From the NCBI RefSeq assembly GCF_001039355.2, contig NW_019775415.1, positions 288,159 to 310,756 on the forward strand: a stretch of 22,598 nt of DNA. Direction: 5' to 3'. The DNA is from Lingula anatina (taxonomy: Eukaryota > Brachiopoda > Lingulata > Lingulida > Lingulidae). The notes below the pieces were generated by a model, which was not told the DNA's origin, searched no databases, and worked only from the letters and a program-made list of their open reading frames with translations. Below are positions 8,894 to 18,031 of this stretch, piece by piece; position 1 is the stretch's first letter; each line of letters starts with the position of its first letter. A program made the position numbers and the translations under genes.

Positions 8894-8908
8894 CGTGGAA
8901 AACACTGT
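8894..8908 (-). repeat. Element B right terminal inverted repeat
   Basis: CGTGGAAAACACTGT, reverse complement of the left end with one mismatch; followed by AT (8909-8910). TCACGTGAC (8885-8893) sits just inside. Confidence 0.85.
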
Positions 8909-9030
8909 ATTGTTGATGTCACAATGTTCAATGTCTTCCCATAATACAACAGCAATTGTTGATGTCACAATATTCAATGTCTTCCCATTATACAACAGGA
9001 ATTGTTGATGTCACAGTGTTCAGTGTCTTC
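8909..9030. repeat. 46-bp minisatellite array 1, right segment
   Basis: About two and a half units resume in phase with 7020 and fade out at about 9030, where the words change to CAGTGTCTTCAAATATACC. Confidence 0.9.
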
Positions 9031-9424
9031 AAATATACCAAATGGCAATCCTCAGCTGATTCCACAAGCTCCATACAAACCACGTACACGATAAGTGTAG
9101 GAATATGCATCAAATTGGTACATTTCTCTGCTGGAACTGCCTTTTCACTCAACCAGAGTCAATACACCAGAGGGATAAGTTCCCTAAAATCCAATTTTTG
9201 GGGAGTATCATAAAGACTATTCAGATAAAATGAAATTGCACATCGTCTCTGAGCTATCCAAACCTGATCCTAACTTGCAACTAGCCTTCGCATGTGTCAT
9301 TTGGGCATGAGACTGAAAGTAGTTCCTTTCCTAATATTCAAAGCATGCTATGGATGCCATCATATCATGTCCGAGGTTATTGTGGAGTGTGCGAGACATC
9401 CCAAGTAGTTCCAAGTGTCCATAA
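9031..9424. other. Unique-looking spacer with a minus-strand open frame
   Basis: On the minus strand a frame from about 9273 reads WIAQRRCAISFYLNSLYDTP then QKLDFRELIPLVY, stops once (TGA), and stays open again to about 9040. Composition looks protein-like but no family is recognised and no clear splice borders were found. It may be a decayed exon or chance. Confidence 0.25.
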
Positions 9425-9735
9425 ATCAACAGCATTTGTTGATGCCACAATGTTCAATGTCTTCCCATAATACATAAGCAATTGCTGTTGTTTAAATTCT
9501 CAATAAATTTCCAACAACAAGAAATACCAAATTGAACACAATATACATAGCAAAGTTCTATTTGGTATTATAAGGTGATGAAGTGACCAAAATTATTTTC
9601 TTACCTGTCTTCCCTCATGACCTTGACACATTCTACAGGTTATACAGTAGTTAAAAGCTCTGAGATGGTTTGGGCAGCCACACTTTGTAAAGCACATCAG
9701 ATAACAGTACTGTAGTATGGGGTGACTGGATGAAG
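9425..9735. repeat. Duplicated block, copy 1 (minisatellite remnant plus flank)
   Basis: One or two diverged 46-bp units (9425-9490) are followed by sequence that also occurs at 13535-13775. Shared words include CAAAGTTCTAT, AAGTGACCAAAAT and AAAGCACATC. Both copies have the same order, minisatellite unit then this block, so it is a local segmental duplication or a dispersed repeat containing the minisatellite. Confidence 0.75.
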
Positions 9736-9760
9736 CTGCAATCTTACTGGATAGCACATC
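9605..9760 (-). CDS. Putative Cys-rich exon inside the duplicated block (unrecognised)
   Basis: On the minus strand a 52-codon frame open from 9760 ends exactly at a strong donor, CAG|GTAAGA (exon end 9605). Its second half is Cys-rich: CYLMCFTKCGCPNH, then FNYCITCRMCQGHEGRQ, with seven Cys in 52 residues, suggesting a zinc-binding or disulfide-rich segment. The second copy of the block (13640-13770) keeps MCFSKSGC but has lost most Cys and the donor, so it is a decayed paralogue. The upstream acceptor is unclear (TACTACAG near 9696 is one option), and further upstream (9765-9842) partly open frames change register, so this copy may also be a pseudo-exon. Function unknown. Confidence 0.35.
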
Positions 9761-10370
9761 TTATAGTGTATCATATCAGTTCTCCAAGTCCATCTTCCCC
9801 TGTTTCAACAATATACCCAGTACCACATCCTTTTCCATACACTAAAATTCAAAGAAATGAAATAATTAAAACTTATTTGCATTTGTCATGAAAGAAAATA
9901 ATTAAAACTTGAGAACAAAGCTAATAAATATACAAACACCAAAAAAATCTTTTGCAACAATGCTACAACAAGGCAGCAAAATTGTGAAATGTACAGACAA
10001 CAAGAGATAACTATCAGCTAGTGATGCCAGTGACAGAAACAACAGAAATACTTTCTCAGTTCCAAAATCAAAAAGGTTGCTTTATTCAGTTTCAGTCAGA
10101 TACTTATTACAAATTGGTTGTCAAAATTACATTTTTACATACATGTACTGACAATATCTTTTTTGACTTTCCATTGAGAAACTCTGGAAGATACCTCTCA
10201 CACACACCTAATGAATGCCAACACATCTTTGACTTCATTCAAGTACGTGTGAATAAAATACTTCCACAGTAACTCAGCTTTGAACCCAAATAAACCTTAT
10301 CATAACTATATTGAAATGAGTTTATTTCCATTTTCAACACTTTTTTTACATAATAAAAAAAAAACGCAGC
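9761..10370. other. AT-rich spacer, no supported gene
   Basis: An acceptor-like TTGAATTTTAG (minus strand, near 9843) precedes sequence that is open for about 20 codons in more than one frame, possibly more of the decayed exon. ATAATTAAAACTT occurs twice (near 9860 and 9898). The + strand frame at 10021-10272 has no recognisable motif. Confidence 0.45.
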
Positions 10371-11230
10371 AAAGCTGAGGCTACTGTCAATTCTGATGCA
10401 AAAGTACATAATGTTTAACTGCAAATTCAACATCTAATTTTAATTATGCTCAACAGGTAATACCAATGTAAGTAAAATGTGTAACAAGCATAAGGCTTCA
10501 GGCCCATGGGAGTTCAAGTTCACACTTTGAAAGTGCCAGAATGAGAAAAATGAAAATTTCACACAAAATTGCATAAATTCAATAATAAATTGAGCTGGCT
10601 TTCTAATTTGAACTGCATGCCAATCGTAAAAATCATACTTGTAAGTTAAAAATAATAATAAGTAACACAGTTTTCTTTTCATAATGTTTGTAGTAGCAGT
10701 GCAAAAAGATTTTTGTCAATTTTGATGTAACATTACTAGTAAATTACTGAATAATTATTACCAATTTTTGATTATTGACTATAAATAGCATGGACATGTA
10801 GAAAATATGTACCATTCGGCTTCATGTCCGTGGGAGCTCCCACAATAAATATGCCAACACGATAAAAATGAATATTTCACTAAAATGTTTAACTTCCAGA
10901 AAAAGAAGCAAATTAGACTGCTTTTCCAACTCGGGCTACATTTTGGTCCCGTGTTTCTTTTTTTAAAGTTTGACAATCATAAGTAACATGGTTTTTCCAA
11001 AATGGTCATCACAGTAGTAGCACCCAAAATTGTGTTTTCTTCTATTTTGATGCAATAGTACATAATGCTTAACAGCATAATGACCGTTAATTTTTAATAA
11101 TAAAATATTAGTATCATGGATATTCAGAAAATGTGACTAGCAAAGGTCTTCAGGCCCATGGAACTTCAAAGTCACACCTTGAAAATGCCAAAATGTAAAC
11201 AAGACAGCACTGTTCTGAAATTTTTTTTTT
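10371..11230. repeat. Three diverged copies of a ~310-bp tandem repeat
   Basis: Copies begin near 10371, 10686 and 10998. Matching landmarks are TGATGCAAAAGTACATAATG (10398), TTTTGATGTAACATTAC (10718) and TTTTGATGCAATAGTACATA (11045), then GGCTTCAGGCCCATGGGAG (10494), GGCTTCATGTCCGTGGGAG (10818) and GGTCTTCAGGCCCATGGAAC (11145), each followed by a GCCA-containing run and an A-rich stretch. The first and third copies are closest. It is non-coding; the short minus-strand frames here are not conserved between copies. Confidence 0.75.
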
Positions 11231-11499
11231 TCCATTTTTAACAATTTTTTAACTCAAATTTTTAAATACAACATTAACAGTTTACTGCCATTTTCACTAT
11301 TTTTTACTGAACATGTATAGTAAATGATTGAATCTGACAAACTGCAATGATACGAGTTTATTTCCATTTTTGAAACTCTATTACACAATACACTATAACA
11401 AGTTTACCATCTTTTTTACATAATCAACTAACAATGTTGTAAAGATGCAAAAAATGTCAAACAAACACTTTTACGTATCTTATTAGTTAAATATTGAGA
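11231..11499. other. AT-rich spacer
   Basis: Nothing recognised. GAGTTTATTTCCATTTT occurs at 11354 and also at 10318, so this may be a partial further copy of the repeat unit to its left. Confidence 0.4.
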
Positions 11500-12430
11500 C
11501 TGTTAACATGCCTAAGAATTGAATCTGAGAAAATGTGAAAAAACAGCTTAACTTCTAAAATAATGGCCCAATTATGCTGATTTTTGAACTCAAACTGCGA
11601 TTTAGTTAGATTGACCACTCCTGTGAGTTTCATGACAATTGGCCTATCTGTTTTTCTTATATTTTGTTTACAGTGTTGCATATATGCTGAAAAGTGAAAA
11701 AACAGCATAACTACTAAAATAGTGGCCTGATCATGCCGATTTTCGAACTTGACCTGCATTTTAGTAAGATATATGCATACAAAAAAATAGCTGAACATTA
11801 AAAAACTCCGATGAGGCTGGTTTTGAAATTCAACTTGTATTCAAGTCACATTCAGTCCTGTAAGTTTTATATGGAAGGTGTTATCTTTATTCCATATACT
11901 ATATGCTGAGAAATAAAACAAAAAACACATAAATTCAAGAAAAATGGTCCCATCAAGCTGATTTTTAGGCTTGGCCTGTATATTAATACTACGTATACTG
12001 ATCAGTCTTGTAAGTTTGAAATGTGTTGTCTGTCAGCATATATTATAATATATGCTGTAAAAAAGCATTAACTCCTGAAGACAACATTATTGGTTTTCCT
12101 TGAAATGTGTTGTCAGTGTTGCATACAGCATAAAAGTTATGGAAAAAAATATATCAGCATTACTTCCAGAAGAATAGTTTGAATAAGTGGATTTTCAGAT
12201 TCAACCTGTATTCTAGTAACATTGGCCACTCCTGTAAGTTTGAAAACAAAAGGCCTATCGGTTTTCCTTGAAATGTATTGACTGTATTGCATACATGCTA
12301 AAAAAAAAATTGGTGGGATTATGCCTGTTTTCGAATTCTACCTGTATATCAGCTATGCAAGCTTTAAGACAACAACAACAACAGATGCAGGTGATGGCTA
12401 CATATACAGGCATGATGTGTCTGTACATAA
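11500..12430. repeat. Degenerate ~150-bp dispersed/tandem repeat, copy 2
   Basis: About five diverged units share GCATATATGCTGAAAAGTGA, ATGGCC..ATCATGC, GATTTTCGAACTTGACCTG, ATTGACCACTCCTGTAAG-like and AGGCCTATCTG-like words with 1-290. It ends in TGTGTCTGTACATAA as copy 1 does. Unit starts lie roughly at 11520, 11670, 11810, 11960, 12120 and 12270, with deletions. Confidence 0.75.
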
Positions 12431-12499
12431 GACAGTAAAAATAATAAATTCAAAGAAACAATATGATTGAATAATAAACTAAGCAAGTGAAAAAAGTAA

Positions 12500-12990
12500 T
12501 TCACAATGTTCAATCTCTTACCAAAATACAGCAGCAGTTGTTGATGTTAAAATGTTTAATGTATTCCCATAATGCAACTGCTATTGTTGATGTCACAATG
12601 CTCAATGTATTCCCACAATGCAAATGTCACAATGTTCGATGTATTCCAATAATGCAACTGCTATTGTTGATGTCACAATGCTAAATGTATTCCCATAATG
12701 CAACTGCAATTGTTGATGTCACAATGCTCAATTTATTCCCATAATGCAACTACTATTGTTGATGTCACAATGCTAAATGTATTCCCATAATACAACTGCT
12801 ATTGCTGATGTCACAATGCTCAATATATTCCCATAATGCAACTGCAATTGCTGATGTCACAATGCTGAATGTATTCCCATAATACAATTGCTATTGTTGA
12901 TATCACAATGCTTAATCCCATAATGCAACTGCAACTGCTGATGTCACAATGCTGAATATATTCCCATAATGCAACTGCAACTGTTGAATT
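12500..12990. repeat. 46-bp minisatellite array 2
   Basis: About ten units of 46 bp of a variant of array 1: GCAACTGCTATTGTTGATGT then CACAATGCTCAATGTATTCC and CATAAT. The variant (CTGCTA, ATGCT, GTATTCC) is shared within this array but not with array 1, so the arrays have been homogenised separately. Open frames across it are repeat translations. Confidence 0.9.
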
Positions 12991-13534
12991 GTACAGAGAT
13001 TTAATTACTGACAACATGTGGTGAGGCATGTGAGAGGTAGAGAGTCCATTACAGGATTAAGCGGTCTTCCTTTCATATGTAGGTCTGCCATATTTAGGTC
13101 ATGGCCTAACTAGCACTCGGCTCTTCTCATTCTGAGCGGTCCCTATGTATAATACAACAGCAACACAGACTTGCTGAAAACTTTTCAGAATGGCCGGACA
13201 TTTGGACCGGCAGTAATGAAAAATATGCCGGACCAAAAATCACCCTATTCGTTTGAGACAGGTACTACCAGTAACATTAGGGTAGCTTACTTTATTTGTG
13301 AATGTGATAGGTTTGAAATGGAAGGGAAAAAATGCTTTGGGTTTTATATCATTTTATTAGTGAAGTATGTCGAATGGTGACTGTTAATTCAAAATTGCGA
13401 CTCTTAAAACTCTTGTCGGTCCTTTGGACCGACCAAGTCCAATTTTTTACCAGTCCAGACAAATTTTGCCGGTCATGACCAATCAGACCGACAGTTTCAG
13501 CATGTCTGGCAACAATTGAAATCAAAATTTCCAA
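12991..13534. repeat. Spacer with CCGGAC/GGTCC-rich inverted words
   Basis: 13191-13230 has CCGGACATTTGGACCGG and GCCGGACC; 13415-13433 is a perfect hairpin, GTCGGTCC-TTT-GGACCGAC; 13471-13495 has GCCGGTCATGACC and CAGACCGAC. These words look like pieces of one dispersed element. Minus-strand translation gives short coding-looking pieces, but no domain can be named. Confidence 0.5.
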
Positions 13535-13775
13535 TGTCTTCCCATTATAAAACAGCAATCATTGTTATCTAAATGTTCATTCTTTTAACACAAGAGAAAC
13601 TACGTAATGTGAGACAAAGTTCTATCTGGTGTTATACAGTGGTAAAGTGACCAAAATGATTTTCGTCCCTCATAACTTTAACCCATATTGTATAGGTTGT
13701 ATAGAAGTTTTCTGCAGAAAGATGGTTTTTGCAGCCAGACTTTGAAAAGCACATCTGATAAGAGGACAGCAGTCC
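13535..13775. repeat. Duplicated block, copy 2
   Basis: Matches 9425-9735: a diverged 46-bp unit (CCAATGTCTTCCCATTATA...), then ACAAAGTTCTATCTGGTGTTA, TAAAGTGACCAAAATGATTT and CAGACTTTGAAAAGCACATC. It lacks the GTAAGA donor present in copy 1. Confidence 0.75.
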
Positions 13776-13827
13776 ATAAAATACCAGCAAGCAAGGGAAA
13801 GATTAAGACCATTTTTGGAGATATGAA

Positions 13828-13854
13828 AATAAATAAATAAATAAATAAATAAAA
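13828..13854. repeat. (AAAT)n microsatellite
   Basis: About six and a half uninterrupted AAAT units directly after the duplicated block. Confidence 0.95.
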
Positions 13855-13882
13855 CAATGAGGTGAAGGTTCATATTGTGTAA

Positions 13883-14104
13883 AACTGTTCTGTAGTTAAG
13901 AACTCTAGGAAAAGGCTAAAAAACGCAGATGATGTCACCAAGCTAGACACTGAACTGACACTCAATCTAAAGAAATGCCAATCAAATAAACAGGCATGGT
14001 TCTTTAATGGCATTGTATATTGCGAAGCTAAAACAGTGATACCAGTGAATATCAAATACTTGAATATTAGAAGAAAAATTGAAAAAGAAATGACAATAAA
14101 TTGA
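13883..14104 (+). pseudogene. Coding-looking fragment, possibly LINE ORF1-like
   Basis: A stop-to-stop frame of 73 codons without an upstream ATG reads SRKRLKNADDVTKLDTEL, then LKKCQSNKQAWFFNGIVYCE and VIPVNIKYL. The pattern of a basic helix, 'LKK....AW.fnG.iy', then 'v.V....L' resembles the C-terminal segment of non-LTR retrotransposon ORF1 proteins, but the match is from memory and short. There is no reverse transcriptase nearby. It could also be an isolated exon; no convincing splice borders were seen. Confidence 0.3.
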
Positions 14105-15092
14105 AAGAAGTGCTGTTTATTGGGTATTATATATAAAAATGATCACAAAACCCTAATCGAACAAGAAGTGCATCCTACTGAGTGATGGGTGCAGTGATGT
14201 TGGATGGCCCTTTTTTTATTAAATGTTGTTTAATGTTTATGACAAGCATTAAAACAGGGTGTATGAACTGCAGAGGTCTAAGCAAGAACCAAGTTCAAAG
14301 AAGAAACATTTGATTATTTGATTTTTGTTTGAAAAAGTATGACACTTCTTAACTGAATAACAAGAATTGTTGAAAACAAGGCAGCAAAGCTGTTCAATAT
14401 ACAGTCATAAAGCAGATAATAATAATGCTATAATAGTCTACAAAACAGGTTTGTTGTCGATTTTAATGCAATATTTCTTTGTTCACCAGCAAAATCACAA
14501 TCACTTTTCCATAATGTGCACAAGTACATAAAGAGATAACAACTCTTTATCTGGCAAGAAAGTTGACACAAAACAGCCTTTCCCCAGGGTAAACCATGCT
14601 TATACCATACTAGACAATGGTTAACCAATCCTGTCTGACAGTTACCTGGTGGTCCACTGAGACTACAACACACTTAAAGCTGATGCCATGGGTGTATGTA
14701 CAGATGCACATCAAAGATATACCCATCCCAATATGATAATAAAAACTATCATAAATCAATCACTTTTGTCAAAAACTCATAAAATTTCACAACCAGAAAT
14801 TAACATGTTAAAGAGGGCCCAAAGCAGCCAAGACAGCTTGCAATTGTCTCAATACAATTCACCATGATTTCGCTTCACCTTTAGGTTAAATCAGATTATA
14901 CTGTCAACCTCTTTTAAAGATCAGAAATGAATGAGGAAAGATGTTTAAAAGATATATAAACTTGAAAATTATGACTTTGCAAAACCTTTATATGCTGTAA
15001 TACGCATTTTATAATAAGCTTGACATTTCAGCACCTTTAATAAAATCTATTACAATTTACTGAAAATAAGACATTATTTTTAGATTACTCAC
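14105..15092. other. AT-rich stretch without recognised genes
   Basis: The minus-strand frame 14428-14673 has a possible donor (CACCAG|GTAACT near 14644) but no motif. If the gene with the exon at 15093-15177 is real, this region is its downstream intron. Confidence 0.45.
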
Positions 15093-15177
15093 CTCTTTTT
15101 GGAGAACAAATTCAATACATTCATCTGCATCTATCGTTTTGTCACAAACATCAACGCTGCCATCTAGAGTCAACTTC
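15093..15177 (-). CDS. Internal exon of an unrecognised protein-coding gene
   Basis: On the minus strand the acceptor TTTATTTTCAG (just above 15177) and the donor GAG|GTGAGTAA (just below 15093) bound exactly 85 bases. Only one of the three frames is open: one base completing a codon, then 28 codons reading KLTLDGSVDVCDKTID and ADECIEFVLQKE, ending in phase 0. Both splice sites are close to consensus and the peptide is balanced and acidic, without low complexity, so this is the best candidate for a real host exon in the window. The protein was not recognised. No second exon in matching phase was found with confidence. Confidence 0.6.
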
Positions 15178-15826
15178 CTGAAAATAAAGTAACTGAATTA
15201 AAAAAACGTTTATCTAAACAATTATATTATTTTTTTAATGCAAATAACTTCTCCATTTACAAATTGTTTGTTGATACAGCTATAAATATAAATCAAACAA
15301 GGTCATATTTAAGTTCTCTTTAGAAAGAAATCAAAGTTTTTCTTTTCAATAAAATACAATATGTACATGTGTAGGATAACCAACGCAAAGAAAATGATAT
15401 TCCTGCATCAAAACATTAAAATATAATCATGTCACATTTTCCTAACTATAATTACTATTCCAAGACCTGGATGCTGTCATCAGGTGTTAACTGTGGCTAT
15501 CTACCTGGACACTGTCCACAGGCATGTGACAATACAGCTACATGTGTTAGTGTACTGGTTAAAATTTTGATTATTTTTTCCGGCAAAATAAAAGAATGCA
15601 TTTAAAAAGTCAGTTCTGCAGACTAAGAATAAAATATGTTGTCTTCAAAACATGAAAAAGTAGTTCAGTGAGAAAAATCTTTCCTATTCCTCTCCGTACA
15701 CTGATTTTTTCATCCTTTCTGCAGATTCCCAGAGCGAACTTTTAGACATAACAGAAATCTGGTGACAGAAATTCCATGCCTGATCCCAGAAAGATATTGA
15801 TAAACATAGCATTGATACCAAATAGA
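15178..15826. other. Likely intronic or intergenic sequence
   Basis: A strong + strand acceptor, a pyrimidine tract ending CTTTCTGCAG at 15723, is followed by a frame open for about 23 codons to a TGA. This could be a terminal exon of a + strand gene, but nothing supports it further. Confidence 0.35.
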
Positions 15827-16069
15827 TCAAATAATAATAATATCAATATATAAACCCACTGACAGTGACAATGACCATTGCATCCAGTTCACTGCTGACC
15901 ACATCTCTAATCTGTTTACCTGAGTGTCCCTGGTACTGTCTACCTCGAGCTGAAGGAAAGCATATAATGTTAGTCCACCACACTCTCTCCGCTGAATACT
16001 GACGTGTGGTTGGAAATCTGTGTGTATGGGGGTGGGGGGGGGGGTTAACCCCCTCCTAACCCACCCCAG
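15827..16069 (-). other. 80-codon open frame, unrecognised
   Basis: The minus-strand stop-to-stop frame passes through the poly-C complement of the G-run at 16028-16044 and reads LQLEVDSTRDTQVNRLEMWS near its C-terminal half. Inside it, CTTCAG|CTCGAG... and ...ACTCAG|GTAAAC could bound a 30-base micro-exon (about 15921-15950). It is not a named family and may be a repeat translation. Confidence 0.2.
16028..16044. repeat. G-run (G5 T G11)
   Basis: A homopolymer tract on the + strand followed by TTAACCCCCTCC. It is prone to length error in sequencing. Confidence 0.95.
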
Positions 16070-17236
16070 CTACTGTGTGCACGTATCCGGTATCGATGTC
16101 GGGTCTCATGCTGCCACTAGGCGCTGGATCTCTGCGTTTCCGGGGAGCGGAAGAGTTAACGCGGTCAGCGTCATTTTAGGGAGAGGCAGATGAAATACAA
16201 AGATCTCATAATATCTGTAAACTTGTACTCGCTGCAATTGAATGAATGCATCTTGCTTTTTAACTTTTCTTAATTTTCCAGTATATTTTACCTTCAGTTA
16301 TTCTAGGCATGCCAAATATTTTGGGTAATTCGACACCTCTCTCTCTCTTCATCCTCCCCCTTAAATGTTCCACGTTAGAAAAAATCAATAATCGTATGGG
16401 AGAATAACCCGAGAATAACACAGGCAATTGACCTACTTCACCAGTCAGCGCTATTTTACTAATTTTATGACTTGGGAGAGATTACGTCATTCACGTCTGG
16501 AATGTGTTGTTTTTATGATTATATAATTATTAAATTACTCATATTGATAAAATATCTATAAATGTGTCAGTAAAGAAGGAACAATACTTTTTAAAAATAA
16601 TGAAAAAAATATGTAAAGGACCCAGCATAAGATAAAAACGGATTTTTTCTCTTATTTGCAAATGAGATTGTCTTTAGTAATAAAGCTGACAGGAAGTGAT
16701 GCTCAAATCAGAGATTTCAAAGGTGGTGATTTTGATTAATCTGTATTTTGATATCAAATCGATTGATAATATTAATAATAGAAAAATATAATTGAAGCTA
16801 CCAAATCAAATATTCCCCCAGGATTGCTTGAAGGGGGGGTCCCGGATGCGAAGTTTTTTTTGTACAGTGTTAAAAGTTCTTCAATTGCCATGAAAGTTTT
16901 TAATCAGACTCTGTATGGTGCTGCTATCTGCTGGAGCTATCGGCAACGAATTAGTTTGTCTTTGTTTCTGAGTGAATCTACCGTCTAAAATCACTATTTC
17001 TGAAAATATGTGCGTTTTGCTGAGGGTAGGCTAGGCAATACACGGCAAACTTCTTAGTACGTGTGTACAACAGAATTTTTTTAAAAACCCTAGCGATATT
17101 TGGTCAGGAGTTGCTTGAAGCATAGAACAGCCTTGCTGTCTATCGGCATCAGGCCGTTAGTTTGTCAATTATCACGAATTACCCACAAATCGCGAACCCA
17201 TTTATTTTCCTATGGCAATCTAGCAACTCATTAAAA
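16070..17236. other. Gene-empty stretch
   Basis: 16085-16185 is a short GC-richer island (TATCCGGTATCGATGTCGGG, GGCGCTGGATCTCTGCG, TTTCCGGGGAGCGG) that could be a promoter or a mobile-element end. The rest is AT-rich with no supported gene. Confidence 0.45.
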
Positions 17237-17237
17237 G

Positions 17238-17271
17238 TGCACGCATGCGCAGTGGGCTAAGCGTGACGTCA
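17238..17271. promoter_or_regulatory. NRF1-like plus CRE motif pair
   Basis: ACGCATGCGCAG (17241-17252) fits the NRF1-type palindrome and TGACGTCA (17264-17271) is a perfect CRE. Such pairs mark TATA-less promoters. A 66-codon frame (17231-17431, minus) and short + frames overlap but are unrecognised. GCATGCGCAG also occurs near the left end of element B (7045-7054), so a transposon promoter is possible. Confidence 0.35.
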
Positions 17272-17788
17272 TGCAGTGCATTTCTGGGGATGATTCTCCA
17301 CAAAATTTGGATTCAAACGGGTCGTAAGAGCCCGTTCGGCCGGTTGTGACCGAGGCTAATGTGTTGTCGTCCAAGTTTTTTAGGAACTTTGCGGCCTCTT
17401 TTGAACAATACCGATGTTCAATTTTAAGCAATTAAGATTTGTATACGCAATAGCATAAAAACAACATCATCAAGGATTTCCCTGGGGCCATTTTTTTTCC
17501 ACATATCTCACCAATATCCAAAGCGTTTTTCCATTTGAAAAAAGTATTTCTTATACAATGTAGGCCGTGCTTCCGACTCGTTGACCAATTTATCAAATCT
17601 ATATGTGAAACAATATCGATGTGAGGTGACAGACTCTCCCATGATAGACAGTCCGGTTCCCATCAATTTGCATAGGTAAGCCCCGCCCTAGATTTTAATC
17701 CACTTACGTAGACTGACCCTAACCTGTATAATTAAATGGAGGGTTGACTCTCTGTCACCCAGACCCTCAGTTTCGTGGAAATTGCAAA
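17272..17788. other. Spacer, no supported gene
   Basis: GGGTCGTAAGAGCCCGTTCG (17320-17339) contains the short inverted pair GGG..CCC, and CGGCCGG (17337-17343) is palindromic. No family is recognised. Confidence 0.4.
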
Positions 17789-18031
17789 GGGGGAGTAATG
17801 ATGCGGGGGAGTATCGGTGCGGGGAAACAACAATGCGGGGGAGTATCGGTGTGTGGGGGAGGGGGTAACGGTGCGCGTATAACGGCAATTTTAGAGGGGA
17901 TTTATCGATGCGGGGATCTATCGGTGTGGGGTCGTATCAATGTGCATAATGCAAAAATTTACTAAGGGGAAGTATCGGTGCAGGGGAGTATCGGTGCGGG
18001 GGAGTAACGGTGCGGGGGAGTATCGGCATGA
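17789..18031. repeat. G-rich ~16-bp minisatellite
   Basis: Diverged units of GGGGGAGTATCGGTGC recur about eleven times, with a degraded middle (about 17860-17960). Variants are GTAACGGTGC and GTATCGGTGTG. The + strand carries many G4-G5 runs spaced by about 11 bases, so G-quadruplex formation is possible. The overlapping frames on both strands are repeat translations. Confidence 0.88.

Larger units (their letters stand above)
7021..8908. mobile_element. Element B: internally deleted ISL2EU-like transposon (THAP + YqaJ)
   Basis: The ends AGAGTGTTTTCCACG (7021-7035) and, on the other strand, ACAGTGTTTTCCACG (8894-8908) are inverted repeats with one mismatch. The flanks are AT (7019-7020 and 8909-8910); removing the insert plus one AT restores the minisatellite unit exactly. 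A further subterminal inverted similarity pairs 7062-7094 with 8823-8855. A THAP exon reads rightward from the left end and a YqaJ-type protein reads leftward from the right end. A 2-bp AT duplication, a THAP-bearing transposase and a second YqaJ protein are, to my knowledge, the marks of ISL2EU elements. At 1,888 bp, without the DDE transposase core, the copy is non-autonomous. Confidence 0.82.

Noticed and set aside
11800-11835. Hammerhead ribozyme core (CCGATGAG ... GAAA)
   Set aside because: The core needs CTGATGA; the second base differs and no flanking stems form.
15720-15801. Terminal exon on the + strand after the acceptor at 15723
   Set aside because: The acceptor is good, but the frame is only about 23 codons, with no recognisable peptide and no poly(A) signal close by.
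17688-17965. Open frames on both strands over the G-rich minisatellite
   Set aside because: Repeat translations (runs such as YSPAP on one strand), not genes.
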